DNA from: Antarcticimicrobium sp.
GTDB taxonomy: Bacteria; Pseudomonadota; Alphaproteobacteria; Rhodobacterales; Rhodobacteraceae
Direction: 5' to 3'
Assembly (NCBI RefSeq): GCF_029212575.1
Contig: NZ_JARGPK010000055.1
Coordinates: 124,001 to 188,000 of the forward strand
Length of the DNA: 64,000 nt
Shown here: one piece after another, positions 9,259 to 18,949 of the stretch
Numbering within the stretch: the stretch's first letter is position 1
Layout of the letters: each line of letters begins with the position of its first letter
Notes under the pieces: model-generated
The model's input: the letters and a program-made list of their open reading frames with translations, nothing else
Told to the model about the DNA's origin: nothing
Database searches by the model: none
Made by a program: the position numbers and the translations under genes

Positions 9259-10641
9259 TCAGGCGATGCCTTCGGCCGCCACCCAATCGGCGGTCAGGTC
9301 CAGCACCCGGCCCAGCCGCGCGACGATCTCCTGAACCTGCGCCTCGGTGACGATCAGCGGCGGGCAAAGCGCCAGCGTGTCGCCCACGTTGCGCAGGATC
9401 AGCCCCTCGTCATGGCCGAAGTTGAAGGCCGCCGTCCCGACCTTGCCGATCGGATCGAAGGGGCGCTTGCTGTCCTTGTCCGCGACCAGTTCCAGCCCGG
9501 CGATCAGGCCTGCTCCGCGCACCTCGCCGACCAGCGGATGATCCGCATATGGCGCCAGCGCCGCCTGCATCGCCGCCCCCACCCGGGCGGCGTTTCCGGT
9601 CAGGTCCAGCTCCTCGATGATCGTCAGGTTCTCCAGCCCCACGGCGGTGGCCACCGGATGACCCGAGGCGGTGAACCCGTGGCCAAAGGTGCCGATCTTG
9701 TGGCTGTTGTCGGCGATGGCGTCATAGATCTCTTCCGAAAAGATGATCGCGGCCAGCGGCATGTAGGAGGAGGTCAGCTGTTTCGACGTCACCATGATGT
9801 CCGGGGTGAACCCGTAATGCACCGCGCCGAAGGAACTGCCGAGGCGGCCGAATCCGTTGATCACCTCGTCGGCGATCAGCTTGATGTCGTACTTGCGGCA
9901 CAGTGCCTCGACCCCCGGCCAGTAGCCTTCGGGCGGCGGCATCACCCCGCCGGCGGCCATCAGCGGCTCGCCGATGAACCCGGCGATGGTGTCGGCGCCC
10001 TCCTCCAGGATCACCTCCTCGATCTCCTTCAGCAGGCGGGCGGTGAAATCCGCCTCGCTCTCGCCGGCCTCGCCAAAGCGGTAGAAATGCGGGCAGGTCA
10101 CATGCCGCACCGGGATCGCCGGCAGGTCGAAATCGCGGTGGTTCGCCGGCAGGCCGGTCAGGCTGCCCGAGGCAACGGTGATGCCGTGATAGCCCTTGTT
10201 GCGGGCGATGAACTTCTTCTTCTCTGGCCGCCCCAGCGCATTGTTCATGTACCAAAGCATCTTGACCACGGTGTCGTTCGCCTCCGACCCCGATGAGGTG
10301 AAGAACACCCGGGTCAGGTTGTCCGGCGTCATCTCCACCAGCTTCTCGGCCAGCCGGATCGACGGTTCATGCGCCTTGTGGGCAAAGCTGTGGTAATAGG
10401 GCAGGCGCTCCATCTGCGCCATGGCCGCATCGCGCAGCCGCTTTTCGTTGAACCCGACGGCGACCGACCACAGCCCGGCCAGCGCTTCGATATACTGCTT
10501 GCCAGACTGGTCATAGACATAGATCCCCTCGCCTCGGTCGATCACCAGCGGGCCTTTTTCCTCATGGGCGCGGGCGTCGGTATAAGGGTGCAGCGCTGTG
10601 GTGACATCCACGTGCTGCGCCGAATTGGACATGGGTTTCAT
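9259..10641 (-). CDS. Class III PLP-dependent aminotransferase
   Basis: EALAGLWSVAVGF, LIADEVINGFGRLGSSFGA, SKQLTSSYMPLAAII; start chosen at MKPMSNS. Confidence 0.88.
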   Translation of the reverse strand: MKPMSNSAQHVDVTTALHPYTDARAHEEKGPLVIDRGEGIYVYDQSGKQYIEALAGLWSVAVGFNEKRLRDAAMAQMERLPYYHSFAHKAHEPSIRLAEKLVEMTPDNLTRVFFTSSGSEANDTVVKMLWYMNNALGRPEKKKFIARNKGYHGITVASGSLTGLPANHRDFDLPAIPVRHVTCPHFYRFGEAGESEADFTARLLKEIEEVILEEGADTIAGFIGEPLMAAGGVMPPPEGYWPGVEALCRKYDIKLIADEVINGFGRLGSSFGAVHYGFTPDIMVTSKQLTSSYMPLAAIIFSEEIYDAIADNSHKIGTFGHGFTASGHPVATAVGLENLTIIEELDLTGNAARVGAAMQAALAPYADHPLVGEVRGAGLIAGLELVADKDSKRPFDPIGKVGTAAFNFGHDEGLILRNVGDTLALCPPLIVTEAQVQEIVARLGRVLDLTADWVAAEGIA

Positions 10642-10728
10642 CGTCGTATCCTTTGCTTTGCGTCGGTCCTGCACGGCTTTTGCACCAAGGCGGTTCCGGG
10701 GGGCAGTCTGCGCAGGTTGCGGCGCCGG

Positions 10729-12120
10729 TCAAGGGGCGATCGGCACGGTGTCCCCGATCGCCTCGCCCGCGTCCAGCAGCAGATCCTCGCGGAACTGGTT
10801 GGCGACAAGCTGCACGCCGACCGGGGTCTCTCCATACGGCCCATGTACCGTGCCGGTGGTCACCGTCAGCCCGGGCAACCCCATGAAGGGAAAGGCGATC
10901 TGCAACATCTGCGCGGCGACGATGGCGTCGAAATCCTCCTGCGGGCCGACGTCGGCGTGATCGGCGAAGGGCAGGGCGCCCGACACCGGGCACAACAGCA
11001 CCGGCCAGTCGCTGAGGAAGGCGCGCCAGTCGCGGGTCAGGCGTGACCGCGCCTGCAAGGTGTCGAGCAGCCCGTTGACATCGACCGGCGGGCGCAGCGC
11101 CGAAAGCCGCTGATAGACGATATTGGCATCCGGGTCGTCCTCCTGCCCGATCACCGCGTCACCGCCGCGCCGGGTCTCGGCCAGCCAGAGCGTCAGCTGC
11201 TCCATCATCGCCTCGTGCAGCGGCGGGGTGTCCTGTTCCACGACTTCCCAACCGGCGGCCTCCAGCCGCGCCGCGGCGGCGCGCAACGCCTGTTTGATCT
11301 CGGGCGCGACCTGCATCCCGTCAGGCGCGAGGCACAGCGCCGCGCGGCGCGGCGCGTCCGGCCCGCGCAGCGGCGCCGGCATGTACCACGGGTCGCGCAG
11401 GTCGGGCGCGGCCATCGCCTCCAGCCCCAGCCGCAGATCGGCGACCGAGCGCGCGATCGGCCCCGACACCGCCATCAGTTGCGCGCCGATCTGCCGGTCC
11501 GGCCCGGTGAAGTTAAAGGCCGGCACCCGCCCCAGCGAGGGGCGCAACCCGTGCAGCCCGCAGGCATAGGCCGGATACCGGATCGAGCCGGCGATATCGG
11601 TGCCATGGGCCAGCGCCCCCATTCCCGCCGCCACCGCAGCCGCCCCGCCGCCAGAGGATCCGCCGGGGGTCAGCGCCGGGTTGCGCGGGTTCTTCGTCGC
11701 CCCGTGCAGGCTGTTGCGGGTGAACCAGCGCAGCGAGAAGGCCGGCGTGTTGGTCCGCCCCACGATCACCGCGCCCGCCTTGCGCAGGTTGGCGACCACC
11801 GGGCTGTCCTGCGCCGCGATCAGGTCCCTTTGCAGCCGCAGCCCGTTGGTGGTGGCATGGCCGGTCTGGTCCACGTTGACCTTGACCGTCACCGGCACCC
11901 CCGCCAGCGGGCCCAGCGCCTGCCCCGAGGCGCGCGCGGCATCGACCGCGTCGGCGGCGGCCAGCGCGGCGCCGTCACAGCGCTCGACCACCGCGTTGAG
12001 CGGCCCGTTGGCCAGGTCGATGCGGCCCAGCGCCGCCTCGGTCACAGCGCGCGCGGTCAACTCGCCCGCCCGCAGCCGCGTGGTGATTTCGCTTGCCGTC
12101 AGGCTCCAAAGCGCGTCCAT
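10729..12120 (-). CDS. Amidase (amidase signature family)
   Basis: NPALTPGGSSGGGAAAVAAGMGALAHGTDIAGSIR signature. Confidence 0.92.
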   Translation of the reverse strand: MDALWSLTASEITTRLRAGELTARAVTEAALGRIDLANGPLNAVVERCDGAALAAADAVDAARASGQALGPLAGVPVTVKVNVDQTGHATTNGLRLQRDLIAAQDSPVVANLRKAGAVIVGRTNTPAFSLRWFTRNSLHGATKNPRNPALTPGGSSGGGAAAVAAGMGALAHGTDIAGSIRYPAYACGLHGLRPSLGRVPAFNFTGPDRQIGAQLMAVSGPIARSVADLRLGLEAMAAPDLRDPWYMPAPLRGPDAPRRAALCLAPDGMQVAPEIKQALRAAAARLEAAGWEVVEQDTPPLHEAMMEQLTLWLAETRRGGDAVIGQEDDPDANIVYQRLSALRPPVDVNGLLDTLQARSRLTRDWRAFLSDWPVLLCPVSGALPFADHADVGPQEDFDAIVAAQMLQIAFPFMGLPGLTVTTGTVHGPYGETPVGVQLVANQFREDLLLDAGEAIGDTVPIAP

Positions 12121-12192
12121 CTGTCCATCCCGTACAAAACCGGGGTCAAACTCCCCGATCCCTTCTAGCGCGGGGCGGCGGGACTGGCCAAC

Positions 12193-13740
12193 TCAGATCA
12201 CGATGTCGAACCTCTGGCGCAGTGCCCGGTCGACATCCGGCGGCAGCATGTTGACCGCCCGGGCCAGGATCGCCTCCTTGCGTGCCGTGGCGGTGTCGAG
12301 CAGAAGGGGTTTCTGCGCCTCTTCCCATTCCTTCGGGCTCATCCGGTTGCCGACCTCGGGATAGATATACTCGGTCTGCATCAGCCTCAGCGTCTGGTCC
12401 GAGCCGAGGTAATGCCCCGGCCCGTCAAGGCAGACCGAGGCCATCACCTCGAGCGAGAGGCTGTCCTCGGTCACGTCGATCCCGCGCACGCAGCGCTGGA
12501 CCTGGCCCAGCACGTCGTTGCCCAGCACCAGGCTTTCCAGGCAGAATCCCAGCAGCGAGGCATGCATCCCGGCCGCCTCGTAGACCATGTTCAGCCCAGA
12601 CAGCCCGGCCAGCACATTGGTGATCCCCTGTTCCCAGCCGGCCTGCATGTCGGGCAGCTTGCTGTCGGATATGCCGGCGGCGGCGCCACCGGGCAGCCCG
12701 TAGAACCGGTGCATCTGGGCACAGCCCGCCGTCAGCAGCGCCTGCTCGGCCGAACCGCCCGACATTGCCCCGGTGCGCAGGTCGCTGACAAAGGGCCAGG
12801 TGCCAAAAATCGCCGGATGCCCCGGCGCGATGGAATTGACGTAAACCACCCCGGCCAGGCATTCGGCGACCGCCTGCACGATGGCGGTGGCGATCGGCGC
12901 CGGCGCGGTGGCCCCGGCCTGCCCGGCGGAAAGCAGCAGCACCGGCATCCCGGCGCGGATGCAATGCTCCATCGTGATGCAGCTTTCCTCGGCGAATTTC
13001 ATCGGCGGCACGACGAAGCAGTTGGAGTTCGACAGGAACGGCCGCGCGCGCCAGGCCTCCTCACTGCCCGCGATCATGTGGATCATCTCCATGCAGCCGG
13101 CGACATGGGACGGATCCGAGAACGAGGTGCCCACATGTTTGGTGGTGCCGGCGCAGCAGGCATAGATCGTGTTCACGTCCATCGCGAAATTGTCCGCGAT
13201 GTCGCGGCAGACCATCGGCCGTTGCAGGAAATGCAGGTTGTCGAGATGCTGGACCAGCCGCGCGGCGTCATAGAGATCGGCGGCGGTGGTCTCGCGATAG
13301 GTGCCGGTCGCCGGATCGACGAGGTGCACCGCCGCCCCGGCGGTGCCGAAATGGGTCCGCGTGCCGGTCAACTCCAGGTCATGCTGCGGATCGCGCCCGT
13401 GCAGGGTGATGCCGCGCGATGCCTTGGCCAGCATGTCCTCGACCAGCGCGCGGGGAAACCGCAGCCGCCCGTCCTCGCCAAGCACCGCGCCGGCGGCGGT
13501 CATCGCCGCGACGCCCGAGGGCGGCGCCTGGCTCAGCCCGATGCGTTCCAATGCGCTCAGCGCGGCCTCGTGGATGCGCAGCACCTCGGTGTCTGTCAGC
13601 GGCTTGTACTGCCCGCCCGAAAGCCCGGGGCGGACCGGGCGCATCTCGTCCGAGAGCGGCGCGGCGCGCAGGGCGACGCGGGCGGCACGACCGCCGGAAC
13701 GTCGTCCGCTGCGGCCGGTCTGTTGGGATACGGGGCTCAT
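12193..13740 (-). CDS. Trimethylamine methyltransferase (MttB) superfamily protein, no in-frame amber
   Basis: 515 aa continuous ORF; MttB-like stretches (HFGTAGAAVHLVDPATGTYRETT, GMPVLLLSAGQAGATAPAPI); overlaps the next ORF by 4 bp. Confidence 0.85.
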   Translation of the reverse strand: MSPVSQQTGRSGRRSGGRAARVALRAAPLSDEMRPVRPGLSGGQYKPLTDTEVLRIHEAALSALERIGLSQAPPSGVAAMTAAGAVLGEDGRLRFPRALVEDMLAKASRGITLHGRDPQHDLELTGTRTHFGTAGAAVHLVDPATGTYRETTAADLYDAARLVQHLDNLHFLQRPMVCRDIADNFAMDVNTIYACCAGTTKHVGTSFSDPSHVAGCMEMIHMIAGSEEAWRARPFLSNSNCFVVPPMKFAEESCITMEHCIRAGMPVLLLSAGQAGATAPAPIATAIVQAVAECLAGVVYVNSIAPGHPAIFGTWPFVSDLRTGAMSGGSAEQALLTAGCAQMHRFYGLPGGAAAGISDSKLPDMQAGWEQGITNVLAGLSGLNMVYEAAGMHASLLGFCLESLVLGNDVLGQVQRCVRGIDVTEDSLSLEVMASVCLDGPGHYLGSDQTLRLMQTEYIYPEVGNRMSPKEWEEAQKPLLLDTATARKEAILARAVNMLPPDVDRALRQRFDIVI

Positions 13741-16196
13741 GCGCGCAACCTTTCATTGTCGGGATCCCACAAGGGGCGATCCTGTTGCACCACGGCGCGA
13801 TGTTTCGCGCCGTAGATCTCCACTTCCAGTTCGGTCCCCGGCACCGCCAGGTCGGCCCGGAGCATGCCCAGCGCGATCGAGGCCCCCACCCGGTAGCCCC
13901 AGGCGCCCGAGGTGGTCTCGCCCACGATCTCGCCGCCATGCCACAGGCACGACATGTAGGGCGCGTCACAATCGCCCGCGTCCACCACCAGCGTGACGAA
14001 ACGTTTCTTCACCCCGCGTTGTTTCTCGGCCAGCAGCGCGGGTTTGCCGGGGAAATCCTGTGGCTTGTCGAGCTTGACGAACCGCTCCAGCCCGCCCTCC
14101 AGCAGGCTGTAATCGGTCGACAGATCCCCCTTCCACGCGCGGTAGCCCTTTTCGATGCGCAGGTTGTTCAGCGCCCACATGCCAAAGGGCCTGGCGCCAG
14201 CGGCCAGAACCGCGTCGTAGATCGCGGGCATGTCGGCGTTCTCGGCATGGATCTCCCAGCCCAACTCGCCGGCAAAGCTGACCCGCAGCAGCGCCACCCA
14301 TCCACCGGCAATCTCGCTTTCCTGAAAGCTGAGCCAGGGCAGGGTGAGGTCGGCGTTACAGAGCCCGCCCAGCACCGCGCGCGATTGTGGGCCGGTCACG
14401 ATCAGGGTCGACATCCGGTCGGTCCAGTCCTCCAGCGTAAAGGCGCAATTTTCAGGCAGATGGCGTTCCAGCCATTCCCGGTCGTGCCATTGCGCGGCGG
14501 CGGCGGTGACGAGGACGAACAGATCCTCGGCCTCGCGGGTGACCGACATCTCGGTCACGATCCGCCCCCGGTCATCGGCGAAATAGACCAGCCCCACGCG
14601 CCCGACCTTGGGCAGCGCGCCGGTGACCAGCCCGCGCAGCCAGTCGTCGGCGCCGGGGCCCTGCACCTTGAACCGCGAAAACCCCGGCAGGTCGAGCACG
14701 CCGCAGGCATCGCGCACCGCCTCGCATTCCGCGCGGATGCGCTGTTCCCACGGGCCGGAGCGGCCCCAGGTATGCGTCGCTTCCTCGGAGGTGTCGTCGC
14801 CTGCCTTCGCGAACCAGTTGGCCCGTTCCCACCCGTTATAGGCACCCATCTGGCCGCCCAGTGCCTTGACCCTGTCATGTACCGGCGACAGTTTCCTGTC
14901 GCGGCCGGCGGGCCATTCGTGCCAGGGGAAATGCATGGCGTATTCGTTGCCGTAGACCTCCATCCCCTTGGCGACGCAGTAATCGTGATCGGTGTAATCG
15001 GTGAACCGGCGCGGGTCGCAGGCCCACATGTCCCACTCGGTCGCGCCATCGACGATCCATTCGGCCAGAACCTTGCCGGCGCCGCCCGCCTGCGCGATGC
15101 CGAAGGTAAAGACGCAGGCCTCGTAGGCATTGCGCACCCCCGGCATCGGCCCAAGCAGCGGCAGCCCGTCGGGGGCATAGGGGATTGGCCCGTTGATCAC
15201 CCGGCTCACCCCGGAGGTGGCCAGCAGCGGCACCCGCTCCATCGCGTCGGTGACGATCTCCTCGATCCGGTCAAGGTCGTCCTGCCAGAGCTGAAAGCTG
15301 AAATCCTCCGGCATCGGGTCGCCCTCATCGACCCAATGCGCCCGGCAGTTCGGCTCATAGGGGCCAAGGTTGAACCCGTGTTTCTCCTGCCGCAGGTAAT
15401 AGGAGGTATCGACATCGCGCAGCAGCGGAAGCTTGTGCCCGCTCTGCCTGGTCCAGGCCTCGATCTCGGGCACCTCCTCGGACAGCAGGTACTGGTGGCT
15501 CATCACCATCATCGGCACGCTGCGCCCGCCATAGGGTTTGAACCATTCGCCGACGCGCTGGGCGTAATAGCCGGCGGCGTTGACCACGTAATCACAGGCG
15601 ATATCGCCCTTGTCGGTGTGCACGATCCAGCTCCCCTGCGGGGTCTGCGTCACCCCGGTCGCCGGGGTAAAGCGCAGGATCTTCGCGCCAAGGTCGCGGG
15701 CGCCCTTGGCCAGCGCCTGGGTCAGTTGCGCGGGATCAATATCGCCGTCATGCGGGTCGTAGAGCACGCCGGCCAGATCGTGGGTTTCAAGGAAGGGATA
15801 GCGTTGCTTCGCCTCCTCGGGGGTCAGAAGCTCGATCTCCATCCCCTGGTAACGGCCCATCGCGGCGGCGCGGCGAAACTCCTGCATCCGCTCCTCGGAA
15901 TGGGCCAGCCGGAGGGACCCGGTGACGTGGTAATTCATCGGGTAATCGACCGCCTCGCCCAGACCGGAATATAGCTCGGTCGAATAGCGCTGCATGTTCA
16001 TCACCGCCCAGGAGGTCGAAAAGGTGGGAACATTGCCCGCCGCGTGCCAGGTGGAGCCTGCGGTCAGCTCGTTCTTTTCCAGCAGCACGCAGTCGGTCCA
16101 GCCCTTTTTGGCAAGGTGATAAAGGCTCGAGGCGCCGACCGCGCCGCCGCCGATGATCACCACGCGGGCCTTGGTGGGGAACTCTGCCATCTGCAC
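13737..16196 (-). CDS. FAD-dependent oxidoreductase with C-terminal GcvT-like domain (dimethylglycine/sarcosine dehydrogenase-like)
   Basis: VVIIGGGAVGASSLYHLAKKGWTDCVLLEKNELTAGSTWHAAG dinucleotide fold plus GcvT-like C-terminus (SFAGELGWEIHAE, GYRAWKGDLSTDYSLLEGGLERFVKLDK). Confidence 0.9.
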   Translation of the reverse strand: MQMAEFPTKARVVIIGGGAVGASSLYHLAKKGWTDCVLLEKNELTAGSTWHAAGNVPTFSTSWAVMNMQRYSTELYSGLGEAVDYPMNYHVTGSLRLAHSEERMQEFRRAAAMGRYQGMEIELLTPEEAKQRYPFLETHDLAGVLYDPHDGDIDPAQLTQALAKGARDLGAKILRFTPATGVTQTPQGSWIVHTDKGDIACDYVVNAAGYYAQRVGEWFKPYGGRSVPMMVMSHQYLLSEEVPEIEAWTRQSGHKLPLLRDVDTSYYLRQEKHGFNLGPYEPNCRAHWVDEGDPMPEDFSFQLWQDDLDRIEEIVTDAMERVPLLATSGVSRVINGPIPYAPDGLPLLGPMPGVRNAYEACVFTFGIAQAGGAGKVLAEWIVDGATEWDMWACDPRRFTDYTDHDYCVAKGMEVYGNEYAMHFPWHEWPAGRDRKLSPVHDRVKALGGQMGAYNGWERANWFAKAGDDTSEEATHTWGRSGPWEQRIRAECEAVRDACGVLDLPGFSRFKVQGPGADDWLRGLVTGALPKVGRVGLVYFADDRGRIVTEMSVTREAEDLFVLVTAAAAQWHDREWLERHLPENCAFTLEDWTDRMSTLIVTGPQSRAVLGGLCNADLTLPWLSFQESEIAGGWVALLRVSFAGELGWEIHAENADMPAIYDAVLAAGARPFGMWALNNLRIEKGYRAWKGDLSTDYSLLEGGLERFVKLDKPQDFPGKPALLAEKQRGVKKRFVTLVVDAGDCDAPYMSCLWHGGEIVGETTSGAWGYRVGASIALGMLRADLAVPGTELEVEIYGAKHRAVVQQDRPLWDPDNERLRA

Positions 16197-16269
16197 CTCC
16201 TGTTCGCTGCTCGGTAAGAAAATATCCGACGGGATCGACGCTCTATCAATCGCGCGACGCAGGGCTTAT

Positions 16270-16288
16270 TAATCGGGATAACCGATTA
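16270..16288. promoter_or_regulatory. Candidate LysR-type operator
   Basis: TAATCGG-GATAA-CCGATTA, containing ATC-N9-GAT, 18 bp upstream of the lysR-type ATG in the divergent intergenic region. Confidence 0.6.
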
Positions 16289-16306
16289 GCGCGCCGGGAT
16301 GCGACG

Positions 16307-17164
16307 ATGCAGATCGAACTGATCGAAACCTTTCTCGACCTCTGCGAGAGCCGCAGTTTCAACCGGACGGCGGACCGGCTGGGTGTCACGCAATCCACCG
16401 TCTCGGGCCGGGTCAAGGCGCTGGAAAGGGTGCTGGGGCGGCGGCTGTTCCTGCGCAACCGCACCGGCACCGCGCTGACGCTGGAGGGCATCCGGTTCGA
16501 GCCGCACGCCCGCGCCCTGCGCGTCAACTGGTCCGAGGCACTGCGCGCCACCCGCGATGCCGGCCCCACCGCCACCACCCTGCGCGTGGGCATCCAGCGG
16601 GATCTGGCCAACGCCCATATCGCCGACTGGGTCCGGCAGGTGCGTGCCGCGCTGCCCGAGACCGCGCTGTATATCGAGGCCGATTTCTCCTCCCAGATGT
16701 GCAACGACCTGGTGCAGGGCAATCTTGATATCGCGGTGATCTACACGCCGAAACCGCATCCCGACCTGCATTTCGCCTCGCTCAACGACGTGCGGTTCCG
16801 CATGGTCTCGGACGTCGCCGATCACATCGACCGGGTGCCGGCGGACAGTTATATCCTCGCCAATATCTCGCCGGCCTTCGAGGGGGTGCACAACGCGCTG
16901 CTGCCTGGCCTTGCCGTGGCCCCGGTGATCTGCGGTCAGGACATGCTGCTCGAGGCGATGCTCACCTCGCTCGGCGGCACCGCCTACGTGCTCGAGGAGA
17001 CGGCGGCCAAGTTGGTGGCCTCGGGGCGGTTCACCCCGGTGAAAAAGGCGCCGGTGATCGCGCAGCCGGTCTATTCCGCGATCCATCTGCGCAATCGCCA
17101 CCGTTCCTCCCACCGGCGGCTGATCCAGCTTCTGGCGGCGCATTTCAACGTGACGCCCGGCTAG
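16307..17164 (+). CDS. LysR family transcriptional regulator
   Basis: N-terminal HTH MQIELIETFLDLCESRSFNRTADRLGVTQSTVSGRVKALERVLGRRLFLR. Confidence 0.92.
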   Translation: MQIELIETFLDLCESRSFNRTADRLGVTQSTVSGRVKALERVLGRRLFLRNRTGTALTLEGIRFEPHARALRVNWSEALRATRDAGPTATTLRVGIQRDLANAHIADWVRQVRAALPETALYIEADFSSQMCNDLVQGNLDIAVIYTPKPHPDLHFASLNDVRFRMVSDVADHIDRVPADSYILANISPAFEGVHNALLPGLAVAPVICGQDMLLEAMLTSLGGTAYVLEETAAKLVASGRFTPVKKAPVIAQPVYSAIHLRNRHRSSHRRLIQLLAAHFNVTPG

Positions 17165-17171
17165 GCGGGGA

Positions 17172-18368
17172 TCACTTGCCCGGACGGCGGCGCGCCAGCA
17201 GCGGGCCGTAGACCGCCGCGAAACCGACAAAGGCCAGCGTCCAGAACGTGGCGGACAGGTGATAGAGCGCCATCTCCGGCCAGATCCCCGCTGCCAGCCG
17301 GAACAGGACCGAGACGACCAGGGCGAGATAAATCGCCAGGGTCGCGGACCCGGCATGCAGCGCCTGCCCGGTGTGGCCCAGCGTCGCCCGCGTCATCACC
17401 GCCAGCGTCATCAGCCCCAGCGCGCCCGCCATCCACAGATGCTGGGCACCGGCCGGCGCGATCCAGTCGGGGCGCAGCACCGACAGGCCGGCCCATAGTG
17501 CCCCCAGCGGGATGCAGGCATAGGCCAGGTGCAGCACCCAGACCAGCGGCTCCGCCCCGGTCCGCCCGCCTTTCCAGCGGGTCAGCCGACCCAAATGAAG
17601 CCCGCCCATCAGCAGCAGGCCGATCCCGGTCGCCGGCTGCGACGGCATCACGACCCAGAGCAACAATGCAACCAGGCTGACGATCAGCACGAGCTTGTCG
17701 AAGCGTTGCATCGGCGCTGCCGGCCGCTCCTCGCGCCCCTCGCGCACCAGCCAGTTGCGGGTGAAGGAGGGCACGATCCGCCCGCCGACAACCGAGATCA
17801 ACATCAGCCCGGCGGCCAGCCCCAGCCGCAACCCGAAGCCCTCGGCAGCATAGACGCCGCGCGCGGCCTCGACGTGAAACAGCAGGTTGGCCAGGAAAAA
17901 CACCCCCAGCAGCGCCAGCACGATCAGGTTGCGCCAGTTCTTTCCTGCCACGATCTCGCGCAGAAGAACCGCGCTCAGCACCAGCGGAAAGGCAAGATCG
18001 ACCGCCGCCGCGCCCCAGGCCGGAAGCAGCGCCGAGACCAGCACCGCCACCCGCCCGGCGCACCACAGCGCGAACAGGCCCGCCAGTTGCCAGCCCACCA
18101 CCGGAAGCCGCCCGGTCCAGTTCGGCACCGCCGTCAGCAGGAACCCGGCGATGATGGCCCCGAGGTATCCGAACAAAAAGGCATGGGCATGCCAGGTGAC
18201 CGGGTCGAACCGCGTGGGAAGCTCCAGCGCGCCGGTGAAGACCACGATCCACAGTGGCATCGCCAGCCCGGCCCAGAGCGCGCCGAACAGGAAGAACGGG
18301 CGAAATCCGAAGGTGAACAGCGCCGGCCCCTGCCATTGGCGCATCTGCTCGGCTGTCGAATGGGACAT
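17172..18368 (-). CDS. nnrS: NnrS family protein
   Basis: Start at MSHSTAEQ; LFTFGFRPFFLFGALWAGLAMPLW, WHAHAFLFGYLGAIIAGFLLTAVPNWTGR, TRATLGHTGQ. Confidence 0.88.
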   Translation of the reverse strand: MSHSTAEQMRQWQGPALFTFGFRPFFLFGALWAGLAMPLWIVVFTGALELPTRFDPVTWHAHAFLFGYLGAIIAGFLLTAVPNWTGRLPVVGWQLAGLFALWCAGRVAVLVSALLPAWGAAAVDLAFPLVLSAVLLREIVAGKNWRNLIVLALLGVFFLANLLFHVEAARGVYAAEGFGLRLGLAAGLMLISVVGGRIVPSFTRNWLVREGREERPAAPMQRFDKLVLIVSLVALLLWVVMPSQPATGIGLLLMGGLHLGRLTRWKGGRTGAEPLVWVLHLAYACIPLGALWAGLSVLRPDWIAPAGAQHLWMAGALGLMTLAVMTRATLGHTGQALHAGSATLAIYLALVVSVLFRLAAGIWPEMALYHLSATFWTLAFVGFAAVYGPLLARRRPGK

Positions 18369-18405
18369 GATCTCTCCTTTCCGGGTTAAACGGTCTTTCG
18401 GGGGG

Positions 18406-18927
18406 TCAGGCCGCGTCGGCATCCCCGGCGAGCGCCGCACGCGCCCAGTCGTCCAAAGCCTCTGCCGTGGCGGCAAGCCGCGTGGCAAGACCGGCCGAGA
18501 ACACCTCGAAGGCCGGATGGTTCATCGCGTTCACCCCGGTGATCACCGGGATGCCATCGGCCAGGCAGGTTCCGATCAGTTCGCGGAATCCGCCGCCGTC
18601 GGCCTCTTGCTTGCCGAACTTGTTCAGGATCACCAGGGCGGGGCGGGTCGCCAGCGTCTTCTCGACCTCTCCCACCGCCGTCTCCAGCACCGAGGAATCG
18701 AGTCGGCAGCCCTGCGCGCCGGTCCCGAGCGATTGCGAGATGCGCAGCACCGGCCCGTCGGGGAGCACCTGCACGTCCATGTCGCAGTGATGCGCGACAG
18801 CGGTTTCGGTGTTGGTCTGAACCAGGCCCGCGACCGACAGGCCACGCTCAAGGCAGGCTTGCGCGAAATGGCTGAGCAAGAGGTCGGTTTCGCCGCGTTC
18901 GCCGGTCATAACATAGGCGAGTTTCAT
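18406..18927 (-). CDS. DUF2478 family protein (molybdenum/nucleotide-associated)
   Basis: 173 aa; MKLAYVMTGERGETDLLLSHFAQACLERGLSVAGLVQTN..., LVILNKFGKQEADGGGFR typical of DUF2478. Confidence 0.72.
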   Translation of the reverse strand: MKLAYVMTGERGETDLLLSHFAQACLERGLSVAGLVQTNTETAVAHHCDMDVQVLPDGPVLRISQSLGTGAQGCRLDSSVLETAVGEVEKTLATRPALVILNKFGKQEADGGGFRELIGTCLADGIPVITGVNAMNHPAFEVFSAGLATRLAATAEALDDWARAALAGDADAA

Positions 18928-18949
18928 TGCATGTCCTTTCGTGGCTTCG

